From Acinetobacter tjernbergiae DSM 14971 = CIP 107465 (GTDB taxonomy: Bacteria; Pseudomonadota; Gammaproteobacteria; Pseudomonadales; Moraxellaceae): a stretch of 64,000 nt of DNA. Of the stretch, positions 1 to 9,660 are shown one piece after another (the first letter of the stretch is position 1; each line of letters starts with the position of its first letter). The stretch covers positions 42,809 through 106,808 of the forward strand of contig NZ_KB894367.1 of assembly GCF_000374425.1 (NCBI RefSeq), written 5' to 3'. The notes below the pieces were generated by a model. That model saw nothing but the letters and a program-made list of their open reading frames with translations, was not told the origin of the DNA and made no database searches. Both the position numbers and the translations under genes were made by a program.

Positions 1-245
1 ATATGCTCATTGACCCGCATTGGCAATCCGAGTTGATCTGCCAAATGCTCTGCAAAGCGACGACAACGCCGCAAAGGTGAACTGATAATCACATCCCAAT
101 CCACTGAAGTAGTCATGTACTGCTGAATGGTTGATTGCATTTGCAACCAACCCTGTTCAGTCAGATCATCATCCAAATGCCCACGTAGCGTATGGCTTAA
201 AGTCGTTTCACCATGTCGCAGTAAATCAATCTGCAACTTTATCAC
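1..245 (-). CDS. cobC: Histidine phosphatase family protein, CobC-like (3' part missing)
   Basis: The gene is cut by the left edge, so only about the first 81 residues are present. The translation opens with LLRHGETTLS, the RHG motif of the histidine phosphatase superfamily whose His takes the phosphoryl group. SSPLRRCRRFAEHLA, the second conserved segment, follows. Placed directly after cobU-cobT on the same strand, it is most likely alpha-ribazole phosphatase, which removes the 5' phosphate late in adenosylcobalamin assembly. The start is a GTG at 245 (a TTG at 236 is possible), so it overlaps the end of cobT by about 20 bases, which suggests translational coupling. The family is clear. The substrate is inferred from the neighbours. 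Confidence 0.8.
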   Translation of the reverse strand, partial: MIKLQIDLLRHGETTLSHTLRGHLDDDLTEQGWLQMQSTIQQYMTTSVDWDVIISSPLRRCRRFAEHLADQLGLPMRVNEH

Positions 246-1296
246 CTGTTACTGCCGCTTCCGCAAAAGTTGCCATTTGATTATGCAATACACAAGCAAG
301 TTGGATCATAGATAATGCCGCACCAGCACCACTGCCTTCCCCTAAACGTAAATTCATTTTGAGGATTGGCTGTGCTGCAAGTTCTTTTAAGATACGTTGA
401 TGACCATATTCTGCTGATTGATGTCCAAATAACATCCATTCACGACTCTGAGATTGAATACGCATCGCACATAAAGCTGCAACTGAACTGATAAAACCAT
501 CCACCACAATCGGCAAACCAATTTGCGCACAACGTAAATAAGCCCCTGTCATGGCAGCTATTTCTAAGCCACCAACAGCCGCTAGGATTTTTAAAGCATC
601 ATTCGCAACATGAGGTCTATGGAGCTTGACCGCTTGATCAATGACTTTAATTTTATGTTGTAATTGTTCAATATTGATTCCAGTGCCTAAGCCTGTAAGC
701 TGCTGCGCTGATTCATTCAGTAACAAACAGGCAAGTGCTGAAGCTGAACAGGTATTCCCAATGCCCATTTCACCTGCAACAAAAATATCGCTTCCCTGCG
801 CTTTTGCGAGATCCGCACTATTTTTACCCAGTTCAAGCGCGGCAAGGCATTCTTGCTCAGTCATGGCTGTTTGTTGCGCAAAATTAGCTGTACCAGCTCG
901 AATACAATGACGCTCAACGCCAACATAATTATAGGTCTCACCGACAGTACCGCAATCAACAACTTGTAAATGTGCTTGATGGTGTTTGGCAATCACACTA
1001 ATCGCTGCACCACCTGAAGCAAAATTTTGTAGCATTTGACGCGTAACTGCTTGTGGGTAAGCCGAGATATTTTCTTCCACGACACCATGATCACCTGCAA
1101 AAATCGTGATCCAAGGCTGTTGAATTTTAGGGTGAACTGTACCCTGCAAATTTGCGAGTTGAATTGCCGTTGTTTCTAAATCACCCAATGCACCTGTTGG
1201 TTTGGTTAATTGCAGTTGACGTTGTTCTGCTTGCTGTTTCGCATCTAAATCAGGTTGTTGAATCGGTTCTAAGTACCAAGTTACTTGTTCAGTCAT
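226..1296 (-). CDS. cobT: Nicotinate-nucleotide--dimethylbenzimidazole phosphoribosyltransferase
   Basis: CobT joins the lower-ligand base (5,6-dimethylbenzimidazole) to ribose phosphate from nicotinate mononucleotide, giving alpha-ribazole phosphate for the cobalamin nucleotide loop. Family signatures are visible: FAGDHGV near residue 70, the glycine-rich GEMGIGNT segment, and the C-terminal LGEGSGA segment carrying the conserved glutamate assigned as catalytic base. The length of about 356 residues is normal. The ATG at 1296 is preferred over the in-frame ATG at 1308, which lies deeper inside cobU. The gene overlaps the cobU stop by 8 bases and the cobC-like start by about 20, so the three are probably cotranslated. 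Confidence 0.93.
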   Translation of the reverse strand: MTEQVTWYLEPIQQPDLDAKQQAEQRQLQLTKPTGALGDLETTAIQLANLQGTVHPKIQQPWITIFAGDHGVVEENISAYPQAVTRQMLQNFASGGAAISVIAKHHQAHLQVVDCGTVGETYNYVGVERHCIRAGTANFAQQTAMTEQECLAALELGKNSADLAKAQGSDIFVAGEMGIGNTCSASALACLLLNESAQQLTGLGTGINIEQLQHKIKVIDQAVKLHRPHVANDALKILAAVGGLEIAAMTGAYLRCAQIGLPIVVDGFISSVAALCAMRIQSQSREWMLFGHQSAEYGHQRILKELAAQPILKMNLRLGEGSGAGAALSMIQLACVLHNQMATFAEAAVTGDKVAD

Positions 1297-1816
1297 GTTC
1301 TTTCTCATCTTTTAAAATCATTGGAAAACCTGCCACACAGAACACCACTTTATTTGCTAACTGCCCTAAAGCTTGATGTAAACGTCCTGCTTCATCCACA
1401 AATTGACGGCTAATTTCACCCATAGGAACTACACCCAGTCCAGTTTCGTTACTCACTAAAATAATGTGTGATTTGAGTTGGGGTAATAGGTTTAAAAATT
1501 TGTCTGTTTGCTGCTGTTGTAATTCAGCATGATCGGATAACAATAAATTGGTGAGCCATAAGGTCAAACAATCCACCAAGATCACTTGATTCTCTTGATC
1601 TAATTGCAACAGTTGATCCGCAAGAAAAATAGGTTCTTCACACAATTGCCAATCATCAGGACGTTGTTGTTGATGATGCTTAATCCGTTGCTGCATTTCT
1701 TGGTCTAACGCTTGTGCAGTCGCAACATAGACAACAGTGACACCTTGTTCTTTCGCCATTTGTTCAGCCAAGCGGCTCTTACCTGAGCGAGCACCACCTA
1801 AGATGAGCTGTAACAT
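1289..1816 (-). CDS. cobU: Bifunctional adenosylcobinamide kinase / adenosylcobinamide-phosphate guanylyltransferase
   Basis: CobU (CobP) phosphorylates adenosylcobinamide and then transfers GMP to it, activating the corrin for nucleotide-loop assembly. The N-terminus LILGGARSGKS is the family P-loop. VILVDCLTLWLTNLL is the conserved Walker-B-like segment, and the 175-residue length is typical. The later SNETGLGVVP stretch is also characteristic. It overlaps cobT downstream. The 2H phosphoesterase gene ends 2 bases upstream of its start, so all four minus-strand genes are likely one transcript. Confidence 0.93.
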   Translation of the reverse strand: MLQLILGGARSGKSRLAEQMAKEQGVTVVYVATAQALDQEMQQRIKHHQQQRPDDWQLCEEPIFLADQLLQLDQENQVILVDCLTLWLTNLLLSDHAELQQQQTDKFLNLLPQLKSHIILVSNETGLGVVPMGEISRQFVDEAGRLHQALGQLANKVVFCVAGFPMILKDEKEHD

Positions 1817-1818
1817 AT

Positions 1819-2442
1819 TTAACCTAATCTCATTTGATGATAAGGATACAGTAATCCTTGTAAAATCTGTGCCTTATAATAGCCGAAAGTTAAATGATTG
1901 ACCTGAATTTTAAACTGTCTAGTCGCTAAATTTTTGATGCGTTCCAGTACGATATCACTTTGCCATGTCTGTTGATAAAGTCCTAACGTGATATGTGGGC
2001 AATAATCGAGTGCTGCAATTTCATTTGAACCTTGAGCAAGCTGTTGGCGAATTTTAGACAGTGTGTTATTGGTATCATTGACCTGTAAAAATAAAGCACT
2101 ACTAAAACTATCAATCTGGGTGATTTCTAGTTCAAATGGCTTTAACTGCAATTGTTTAAGTAAGTCGATCTGTCGATTTAATTGTACAAGCTGGAAATCA
2201 TCATCATATTTCTTAAAATCTGCTGTCAAAAAACCGCAAACAAACAAAGTAATGTGATACTGGCGCTGATTTGATGGGATGAGAAGATTTGAAAATGGTG
2301 TTCTGAGCTGATCTAGATACCGAATCAATTCAGGTTGATCAATTTCGATATACCACAGCCCATAGTCTGAACGACCCAAATGCCATTCAGGATAATCTCG
2401 CAGTTCAGTTGCAATCAGTTGAGTAGATGCCTGTAATAACAC
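1819..2442 (-). CDS. 2H phosphoesterase superfamily protein (2'-5' RNA ligase-like)
   Basis: The 207-residue protein has two HxT catalytic motifs, YHITLF near residue 63 and PHITLG near residue 150, the defining feature of the 2H phosphoesterase fold (LigT/ThpR and cyclic phosphodiesterase relatives). Members act on 2',3'-cyclic or 2'-5' phosphodiester bonds in RNA or nucleotides. The start is a GTG and no in-frame ATG lies nearby, so the exact N-terminus is uncertain. It stops 2 bases before cobU, but nothing in the sequence ties its activity to cobalamin synthesis. The substrate is unknown. Confidence 0.75.
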   Translation of the reverse strand: MLLQASTQLIATELRDYPEWHLGRSDYGLWYIEIDQPELIRYLDQLRTPFSNLLIPSNQRQYHITLFVCGFLTADFKKYDDDFQLVQLNRQIDLLKQLQLKPFELEITQIDSFSSALFLQVNDTNNTLSKIRQQLAQGSNEIAALDYCPHITLGLYQQTWQSDIVLERIKNLATRQFKIQVNHLTFGYYKAQILQGLLYPYHQMRLG

Positions 2443-2521
2443 AACGTCTAAATCATCTTTAAAGTTGTGTTATTCAAACACAAATCAATTAAAACATTAA
2501 AGTTCTTTTCAATATTTCATT

Positions 2522-4651
2522 TCAAACAGACTCCGACTTGATCTCCCCAAACATCTCGTTAAACGCTAAATCGACATCGGCTAATTCATGTTGAATACCT
2601 TGATAAAGCTGATCTAACAACTGTTTCTTTTGAGTTTCGGTCACATCCATGTAGGCGACATTTTTTTGAATGTGTTGAACAATCAATATTTCGTCTAATT
2701 CAAGTATCTTCAAAGCATGGGCATATCCATAAATTGCCCCATTTAAGAGATTTTGATGAGGCAACTGTTGTTGAATATGATTCTCTAAGCTTCCTAAAAC
2801 ACGCTCATTAAAATTAAGCTTTCTTAACGGCTCTCTTGCAACACGTTCACACGGATCTTTATAAGCAGATCGACATGAGTTTAAAAAACTTTCAGCCATT
2901 CGATCCAATTGCTTTTTCTGATTTGGGATTAAATTAGCTAAACCTAATTTAACTTCATCAACCAGTCTTTCAGCATATTGTCGAACTGCTAAATCAGCCA
3001 TTGCAATACCAATCGTCTCATGCCCATTTAAACTGGCATACCAAGCAAGCATGGCATGACAACCATTCCACAAACGATTTTTAATGATTTGAATATCCGA
3101 AATCTGATCAACCAGAATCATTTGACGCATTTTATGAAGTAATGGACTGCGATTCTCTACATAAATTGGCATATCCGTTTCGCTATGAAACAAAATTAAG
3201 TCCATATTCTGTAGGAACTGGCCGGCTTGGAATTGCCCTTTCATATCGTCTAAGCATGAACTCAGGTATTGTTCTTGTTGCTCAGTTAAAGCCGTTTCAT
3301 CTGAGAGTTCAATGCTATCTTCATTTAAATCAGACTGATATTGTTTAAATAATTGGTGTTTGATATTGAGTTGGCGATACAACGCCTGATCTGTAAGTTT
3401 AGAAGCCATCCTGTTTACGACCGTATCACAGAAATAATGTTCAGTTAAAATATGCTCAGCAATATCTTCATCTGTTATTTCAAGCAAAGCTTCACGGAGG
3501 TGCTTCAGTACCAAATATTTTGCACAAACTTTATTCAACACAATTAAGAAAGTAATTGGCTCATCATTTTGTATCTCTTGTGACATAAAACGTGCGAGCA
3601 AGCCTTTTGCAATTATTTTTGCTTCAGATGGAATCGCCTGTTCTGGTAAACACAGCACAATCAAACTCGATTGCATATACATGTCTAACATTTGCGGCTG
3701 ATTATCCGCATCAATCACTGTTAGATTTTCGATACGTTCGTCATAAGAACACTGGTTATAGCGAATACTATAGCTTGCGAAACTATTTACAGATTCAAGA
3801 TATAAACGATTTCTAGTTGATGCCAAGATTCGCTGAGGTCGAGTAAAACCATCCCAATGTGATAATACTTGTGCAAGATATCCACCACCGATCGCACCAA
3901 AACCATGAATCCCAACGGTTAATTGATTCAAACTTTGTGGAAAAGATTCTTGCAACTGCGGCATGCCCATTTCAGGAATATATTGATCTAAAGCATTCAG
4001 GCATTCATTCATGTCCTGATAATAGAATCTTGTTTGAGCCAACACCTGATCACTCGGCTCTTTGATATCTTTAAGTAAAATTGTGACTCCACCTGCTTCA
4101 GATGCAGAATTAATCCCATTTTCTGAATCTTCAAACATAAGGCACTGTTGCGGTTGTAGATTTAGTCTTTGTGCTGCTGTGATAAAAATTTCAGGGTGTG
4201 GCTTCCCTTGTTCGACTTCATCACCACAAACCAATAAGTCAAAAAATTTATAGACATTGGCATTAATTAGATATTCTTCTGCAATCGCACGACGACTCGA
4301 TGTTGCAACTGCCATTCTTAAACCAGACTTACGCAGACGCTCTAAAACTTGGATTAAGCCCTTTTTAATGGGAACACCATTTTGACGAACAAACGCCAGT
4401 TCAATTTCATCTGCTCGTTTGCGAATAGCAGTATAAGGAACATCTGTACCATAAAACTTTTGTGCCAGTTGTTCAGATGCTTTTGCACTTAACCCTAGAC
4501 ACTGCATCAAATATTCATCTGAGAACTCCTGTCCAATCAACTCATTGGAGGCCTGTTTCAATGTTTGAAAGCGCAAACGCTCAGTATCAAACATTGTTCC
4601 ATCCATATCAAAAAGTGCCCCTTGGACAGGATAATCATGAAAAATTAACAT
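2522..4651 (-). CDS. mtlD: Bifunctional mannitol-1-phosphate dehydrogenase/phosphatase
   Basis: The 709-residue protein joins two domains. Residues 1 to about 220 form a HAD phosphatase with the nucleophile motif DMDGT (first Asp at residue 15) and a C-terminal FEDSENG acidic motif. From about residue 245 there is a Rossmann segment GFGAIGGGYL followed by a long mannitol-dehydrogenase-like region. This matches Acinetobacter MtlD, known to reduce fructose-6-phosphate to mannitol-1-phosphate and dephosphorylate it, making mannitol as a compatible solute under salt stress. AAGGAG sits upstream of the ATG. No mannitol PTS or transporter gene is adjacent, which fits a biosynthetic rather than catabolic role. 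Osmotic induction is known for the family and is not visible here. Confidence 0.9.
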   Translation of the reverse strand: MLIFHDYPVQGALFDMDGTMFDTERLRFQTLKQASNELIGQEFSDEYLMQCLGLSAKASEQLAQKFYGTDVPYTAIRKRADEIELAFVRQNGVPIKKGLIQVLERLRKSGLRMAVATSSRRAIAEEYLINANVYKFFDLLVCGDEVEQGKPHPEIFITAAQRLNLQPQQCLMFEDSENGINSASEAGGVTILLKDIKEPSDQVLAQTRFYYQDMNECLNALDQYIPEMGMPQLQESFPQSLNQLTVGIHGFGAIGGGYLAQVLSHWDGFTRPQRILASTRNRLYLESVNSFASYSIRYNQCSYDERIENLTVIDADNQPQMLDMYMQSSLIVLCLPEQAIPSEAKIIAKGLLARFMSQEIQNDEPITFLIVLNKVCAKYLVLKHLREALLEITDEDIAEHILTEHYFCDTVVNRMASKLTDQALYRQLNIKHQLFKQYQSDLNEDSIELSDETALTEQQEQYLSSCLDDMKGQFQAGQFLQNMDLILFHSETDMPIYVENRSPLLHKMRQMILVDQISDIQIIKNRLWNGCHAMLAWYASLNGHETIGIAMADLAVRQYAERLVDEVKLGLANLIPNQKKQLDRMAESFLNSCRSAYKDPCERVAREPLRKLNFNERVLGSLENHIQQQLPHQNLLNGAIYGYAHALKILELDEILIVQHIQKNVAYMDVTETQKKQLLDQLYQGIQHELADVDLAFNEMFGEIKSESV

Positions 4652-4872
4652 TTTTACTCCTTTGCTATGAACCAGACTTTTCTTAGGTTAACTAAAAAAA
4701 TGCATCAAAATCCAAGGCGTAAATAAATGAAATAAATTTGATCAAAAAACACACTAAAATGGTTATTTTTTGATTCAAGAGCCTCTCATTTTGTTAATAA
4801 TTTGCATTACCCCAAAAAATATGCTTGGTTTTTAAGCAAAAATGGCAAATGTTTGTGCTTATAAACTCGAAT

Positions 4873-6105
4873 CTAAATCACGAGCTTAGTCGATGTTTTA
4901 TTCTGTAGGATTAATATCCAAGCCAAATACAAACCCACACTGAGCATTAACACACTGAGTAAATAAAAAGGTAAATTGATCGCATAGTGATATAAAAATG
5001 TACTGAGCAAAGGTGCAACAATTAAACCAAGCGCCTGAATTGCAGTACATAAACTTGCCATTTTAATTTGTGCACTTTGGCTCACTGATTGTGCTGCCCC
5101 TGTCGTAAATGCAGGAAGCAGGCTTGCAACCCCTATTCCATATAAAATATAGCTGGCTTGGAAAAAGATGATTTGATCTGCATTTAACGACAATAATAAA
5201 CCAGCAAGCATTGCCGTAATCCCTAAGCCTACCAAGGCTTGTAAGCTTAATCTGACAATTTTCACGATAATAATCTGAGTCAGAACCAAACTAAAACCAA
5301 CAATTAACATACACTGAGAAAAGTAGCTTGCACTCTGCTGTATGTTGAGTTGAAAGCGATCCTGAATATAAAATCCTGCTGTCATATTCAAAGTCACGAT
5401 TGCCATATAAGTACTAAAACCAAGGATTAACCACGGTAAAGCTGGCTTGATTGAAAACGCTGTTGATTCATCTTTTAAGCTTTGTTGTTGTATTAAATTG
5501 ATCTGAGCAATCGTGTCTTTATGAAAAAATACGGTCAGTAAAACACTAAAGATCATCAATACAATAACAGCCACCCACATTGACAATAAAATCCCACCTA
5601 GCAACAAAATAGAAGTTACAAATGGCCCAATGATCATCCCTAAACTGTTCATTGCACCGTACATTGCCATTTTCTGACTTCGTTGTTCTGTATTAATGAC
5701 ATGCTGCATCACATAACTTTGTAAACCAATTTGTGGCATTGCCATGAATGCCCCTGTACTTGAACGGCTGAGTATAAGAAGTATAAAAATTGCGACAGGA
5801 GCTAAACTTTGATTGATGCCAAAATAAAGGATGAGTGTAAAAATCGCCCATGTAATGGTCATCCCCCAAAAACCATAATTCATCAATTGATATGGTGTTT
5901 GTATTTTTTGATGCTTAGCAATAAAAATTGAAGCAATTGCCATACAAATCGCACCCGCAGATACAATCATGCCCCCCTGAAGCTCGGTTAAGTGTAACTG
6001 CCGAATTAAAGGTGCAAGTAAAGGCAAAATCATGGAAAAACAAGTGCCGTTGGCTAAAGTTGCCCAAGCCAATAATTTAAAATTTCTTTGCATAATGAAT
6101 GTCAT
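4873..6105 (-). CDS. actD: MFS transporter of the acinetoferrin cluster (ActD-like)
   Basis: This is a strongly hydrophobic protein of about 410 residues with roughly 12 predicted membrane helices, typical of the major facilitator superfamily. It is the last gene of an eight-gene siderophore block. By position it corresponds to ActD of A. haemolyticus, reported to contribute to acinetoferrin secretion. The open frame extends to an ATG at 6120, but that codon lies inside the intrinsic terminator hairpin after actA, so the ATG at 6105 (or 6093) is the likelier start. No clear ribosome binding site precedes either. The exporter role is inferred from position. Confidence 0.8.
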   Translation of the reverse strand: MTFIMQRNFKLLAWATLANGTCFSMILPLLAPLIRQLHLTELQGGMIVSAGAICMAIASIFIAKHQKIQTPYQLMNYGFWGMTITWAIFTLILYFGINQSLAPVAIFILLILSRSSTGAFMAMPQIGLQSYVMQHVINTEQRSQKMAMYGAMNSLGMIIGPFVTSILLLGGILLSMWVAVIVLMIFSVLLTVFFHKDTIAQINLIQQQSLKDESTAFSIKPALPWLILGFSTYMAIVTLNMTAGFYIQDRFQLNIQQSASYFSQCMLIVGFSLVLTQIIIVKIVRLSLQALVGLGITAMLAGLLLSLNADQIIFFQASYILYGIGVASLLPAFTTGAAQSVSQSAQIKMASLCTAIQALGLIVAPLLSTFLYHYAINLPFYLLSVLMLSVGLYLAWILILQNKTSTKLVI

Positions 6106-6137
6106 AAAAAGAAAAGGCATCTAAAAAGATGCCTTTT
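6102..6137 (-). terminator. Intrinsic terminator between actA and actD
   Basis: A perfect 10-bp inverted repeat, AAAAGGCATC and GATGCCTTTT, with a 6-base loop lies 8 bases after the actA stop. On the minus strand it is followed by TTTTCTTTTT. It should stop or attenuate transcription before actD. Confidence 0.8.
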
Positions 6138-6144
6138 GATTGAA

Positions 6145-8400
6145 TTAGTATTTGAGGGTATAGCTCAAACCATAAGTACGACCTTGTGCAGCTAAACTTG
6201 AGATTGCACCATATACAGCTTCAGCAGCTTGACTGTATACCGTTTTATATTCTGTATTCCAAACATTATAGACACCAAAACCAACTGTTCCAGGGCCTAC
6301 TTTTGCATTGGCAATCACATCCATCACAGCATAGCCTTTGATTTTGGTCGCAGCGTTAGGGCGAACATTGGTATCGTATTTAGCAACTAAAGCGTCTTCA
6401 TAGGCTTTATCTGTTCCTTTGACTGCAAGCATCTGTACTCGTAGTCCATTGCCTTGATTATCTTGCCATTCACCAAATACTGTTCCCTTGATTGGAGAAA
6501 CTTGTAAAGCATTTAGCTCTCGCCAAGTACCAGCAGCATCTTTAAATTGACCTCTAGTATAAGAAACTGTTCCACCAACATTAAATTGATCGAGTACTGG
6601 CATACTTGCATTTGCTTCTAAACCATAAACTCGCTGGTCTGTGTCAGCCACAGTCACGGAACGATCGGCTTTAAACTGAATCACCTTATCAGATGTATTG
6701 TAGAACGAGGTTAAACCTAAATTCGCTCCATGATCATTCTGCATTCTCCAACCCAACTCGTAGTTGTTAACGGTAATTGGATTTACATTTTCAGAACGCA
6801 CAACGTAACTTGCTGAAACATCACGCAATACACGTTGAATATCAGGTAAACTAAAGCCTTGTGAGAAATTAGCAAACACTTGTTGTTGATCATTTAATTT
6901 ATAAACAGCACCTAAATTAAATAAAGTTTTATCATGTTTGACTGAACCAGCCGCAACCATTCCAACGGGTTGTCCCGTAATATCCCCTTGAATCGCTGCA
7001 ACGGTTGGTTTAAATGCTGTTGTATCACTTTCAATACGTTGATAACGTATGCCTGTTTGAACATTCAAAGCATCGGTTAAATCATAATTCGCTTGAATAA
7101 ATGTGCCCAAATTTTTAATGGTTGCATCTGGACCAAAAGCATAACTACGACCTGTATTTTTATATTTCAGCCCGTTATTGGTAAAACTATAGAGATCTGC
7201 TGTTTGCTTATCTTTCTCATGGTCATAATCAAGACCATAAGTGAGTTTTAAATCACGATCAATAAGGTTCAGTTTTGATGTCATGGCTGCACGCACACCC
7301 GCAACATCAATATCAGATTCTGATTGGTATGCTAAATAATAGCCTGCTGGAATAAAGTTGCTTAAAATGGTTGGATAAAATCTTGCTTTTTCATTACGGT
7401 AATAAGTTTCAACGTTCAGTTCTTGCCCTAACACGTCCGTATTTTGATATTGTGCGTTCACCGCATAGCGTTTAGTAAAGGGTTGTTTATCGATTTCGAA
7501 ACCTTTTAAAGCTTTTAAGCTCGGGGCATTTCCTCTTAAAACAGCAAAGTTTGTACCATAATCAGGGCCATATTCTGAATCTTGTTGATCATCATAATAT
7601 TGAGCGCCAAAGCTTAACTTTTGCTTGTCTGTTAATTGCCAGCTTAAACGACCATTTACATCGACTGTCTCAGTGTCTTGACGATCAGTTTGTGCGATTT
7701 CAGGCCCAATACGATGACCATGACTGTCTTGGATTTCCCCACGTTTGGTATAGCCTGCACCTAAGAAACCATTCCAATCCCCTTGATTAAATGCGACTGA
7801 TTGATAAGCCTCATAAGCAAGTGCATCATTTTTAAAATTATCACCAGAGGTCACGCCAACTTTTGATTCAAAGCTTAAACCTTCCCCAGTACCTTTTTTA
7901 GTAATAATATTAATAATACCGCCTGTTGCCCCTGAACCATAAATGCTACTTGCACCTGAAACCACTTCAATTTTTTCAATTGAGTCTGGGCTGATACTAT
8001 TCAGTTGACGAGCAGCATCACGTGAACCTGTTTGTGCGACACCATCAATCAAAACCAGTACCTGACGACCACGCATCGTTTGACCATAATTGGTGGTTGT
8101 ACCACTACTTGGACTCAGTGAAGGAACGAGTTGAGCCAAAATATCTGCAAGTTTTCGCCCAGCAGCAGCTTGTTGCTCAATTTGTTTTTGTTCAATTGAT
8201 TGTACTGTCCCCGCAATTTCCGCAATACTTTGAGCTGAACGAGTTGCTGTCACTACGATCGGTGCAAGTTGTGCTGTTTTTTGACTTTCTACAACAACTG
8301 CTTGAGTAGATGGTGCTGTTTCAACAGTTTGAGCATAAAGTTGTGTACTTATGGCTAAGCTCAACAGTGTGAATGATGTCGAAAGTGAACGAACTTTCAT
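6145..8400 (-). CDS. actA: TonB-dependent outer-membrane receptor for ferric acinetoferrin (ActA-like)
   Basis: The 751-residue protein starts with a signal peptide ending near QLYAQ, then a TonB-box-like PIVVTATRS. A plug domain follows (GRQVLVLIDGV; IEVVSGASSIYGSGATGGIINI), then a beta-barrel that ends in LSYTLKY with a terminal aromatic residue. It should import the ferric siderophore through the outer membrane using TonB energy. Its place between actC and actD in the acb-act block identifies it as the ferric acinetoferrin receptor. A strong GGGGT ribosome site precedes the ATG. Iron control would come through the Fur box in front of acbA. Confidence 0.9.
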   Translation of the reverse strand: MKVRSLSTSFTLLSLAISTQLYAQTVETAPSTQAVVVESQKTAQLAPIVVTATRSAQSIAEIAGTVQSIEQKQIEQQAAAGRKLADILAQLVPSLSPSSGTTTNYGQTMRGRQVLVLIDGVAQTGSRDAARQLNSISPDSIEKIEVVSGASSIYGSGATGGIINIITKKGTGEGLSFESKVGVTSGDNFKNDALAYEAYQSVAFNQGDWNGFLGAGYTKRGEIQDSHGHRIGPEIAQTDRQDTETVDVNGRLSWQLTDKQKLSFGAQYYDDQQDSEYGPDYGTNFAVLRGNAPSLKALKGFEIDKQPFTKRYAVNAQYQNTDVLGQELNVETYYRNEKARFYPTILSNFIPAGYYLAYQSESDIDVAGVRAAMTSKLNLIDRDLKLTYGLDYDHEKDKQTADLYSFTNNGLKYKNTGRSYAFGPDATIKNLGTFIQANYDLTDALNVQTGIRYQRIESDTTAFKPTVAAIQGDITGQPVGMVAAGSVKHDKTLFNLGAVYKLNDQQQVFANFSQGFSLPDIQRVLRDVSASYVVRSENVNPITVNNYELGWRMQNDHGANLGLTSFYNTSDKVIQFKADRSVTVADTDQRVYGLEANASMPVLDQFNVGGTVSYTRGQFKDAAGTWRELNALQVSPIKGTVFGEWQDNQGNGLRVQMLAVKGTDKAYEDALVAKYDTNVRPNAATKIKGYAVMDVIANAKVGPGTVGFGVYNVWNTEYKTVYSQAAEAVYGAISSLAAQGRTYGLSYTLKY

Positions 8401-8409
8401 AAATTACCC

Positions 8410-9660
8410 CTAGGTATGTTGTTGCGTTTGTTTTGCTTTGTGAACTAGAACTTGACTGAGCAAGATGCTCAGTACAGATGCGGCTGCGAGAATGAGATAG
8501 AAATTTCCATAGCCAAATGCCTTAGCCAAGAAACCCGACATCGCTCCGCCAATGAAATAAACAAGCAGCTCAAAACAGACTAAAATCGTAAAGTCTGTTC
8601 CTGCTTGCTCCTTAGAACTGGTTTGCATGAAATGAGCATATAAAGCGGTCATTGCAACGTAACGAATGGCTAAAATGACCACGACAAATACACCAAGTAA
8701 CATTTGCCATTGATCAAACCAACTCAGTAAGACAGCAGCCCCAAGCAAGGCATAAATCAAAGTTCGTGCCCAACCAGCCCAAATCAATAATTGAGTCGCT
8801 GCTAATTTTTTTAATAAAAATGCTGCGGATACTGCGGCCAATAAACCGACACCAGCCCCGACTACAGACATCAGTACGCCAATGTGTGCCAATGACCACT
8901 TTTGATCAATCAACATGGGATTGAGCATGGCCATCGCGGGGGCTTCAACCACGCGATAACAGACAATCAAAGCCAAAGCCCATAACATTTCAGGGCGTTT
9001 AAATGCTCGGATGAGGCTCGGTGCTTGCTTGGCAATTTTTTCTGTATTCGATCTTTCTTTGATTTGGAAAATAGCCAACATTGTGAGTGCTGTCATTGCA
9101 GCTAAAGCAATCAATGCCGTTTGCCAACCATAGAGTTGATACAACCATAAAGTGCCAGCACCCCCCACCATACTGCCTAAAGCAACCCCAATACTTTGCG
9201 CCATACTGCCAAGGCGATATTCAGACTCGGAAAATGTTTCGACGGTATAACCATCAATCGCAATATCTTGGGTTGCAGCAAAGGTTGAAATCCATAAACC
9301 GACAATCACAAAGACACTTAAACCATAGTCAAACTGTGTCAATGCCAAAGCCACCACGCCCAAAACCAATGCAATCTGAGTAAATAGCAGCCAAGTTTTG
9401 CGTTTACCAAGTGATTTCAAATAAAAACGATCAAGCAATGGTGCCCAAAAAAACTTAAACGCCCATGGGATATACAATAGCGACAACATTCCAATCCAAC
9501 GTAAATCCACGCCTTGATGACGTAGAATCGTAGGTAAAGCCACATTGTAAAAATACAGTGGTAAGGCATGTGCTAGGTACAGTACCACCACAACCGATAG
9601 GCTCAGTGTGGATACTGTTTTGATTGGGAAGGCATTGTCATGATTCAATTGTTGATTCAT
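8410..9660 (-). CDS. actC: RhtX/ActC-type MFS siderophore transporter
   Basis: A 416-residue protein with about 12 membrane helices and the PWAFKFFWAPLLDRF segment typical of the RhtX/AmpG-like branch of the MFS. In rhizobia RhtX imports ferric rhizobactin 1021, a citrate-hydroxamate siderophore structurally close to acinetoferrin. ActC was assigned by that similarity, and mutants were reported to secrete less siderophore, so the direction of transport is not settled. The ATG at 9660 overlaps the actB stop (ATGA), which fixes the start and argues for coupled translation. A longer in-frame extension to 9729 lies inside actB and is unlikely. Confidence 0.88.
   Translation of the reverse strand: MNQQLNHDNAFPIKTVSTLSLSVVVVLYLAHALPLYFYNVALPTILRHQGVDLRWIGMLSLLYIPWAFKFFWAPLLDRFYLKSLGKRKTWLLFTQIALVLGVVALALTQFDYGLSVFVIVGLWISTFAATQDIAIDGYTVETFSESEYRLGSMAQSIGVALGSMVGGAGTLWLYQLYGWQTALIALAAMTALTMLAIFQIKERSNTEKIAKQAPSLIRAFKRPEMLWALALIVCYRVVEAPAMAMLNPMLIDQKWSLAHIGVLMSVVGAGVGLLAAVSAAFLLKKLAATQLLIWAGWARTLIYALLGAAVLLSWFDQWQMLLGVFVVVILAIRYVAMTALYAHFMQTSSKEQAGTDFTILVCFELLVYFIGGAMSGFLAKAFGYGNFYLILAAASVLSILLSQVLVHKAKQTQQHT

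Noticed and set aside
6120..6120. ATG at 6120 as the start of actD
   Set aside because: It lies within the stem of the actA terminator; ATGs at 6105 or 6093 are more plausible.
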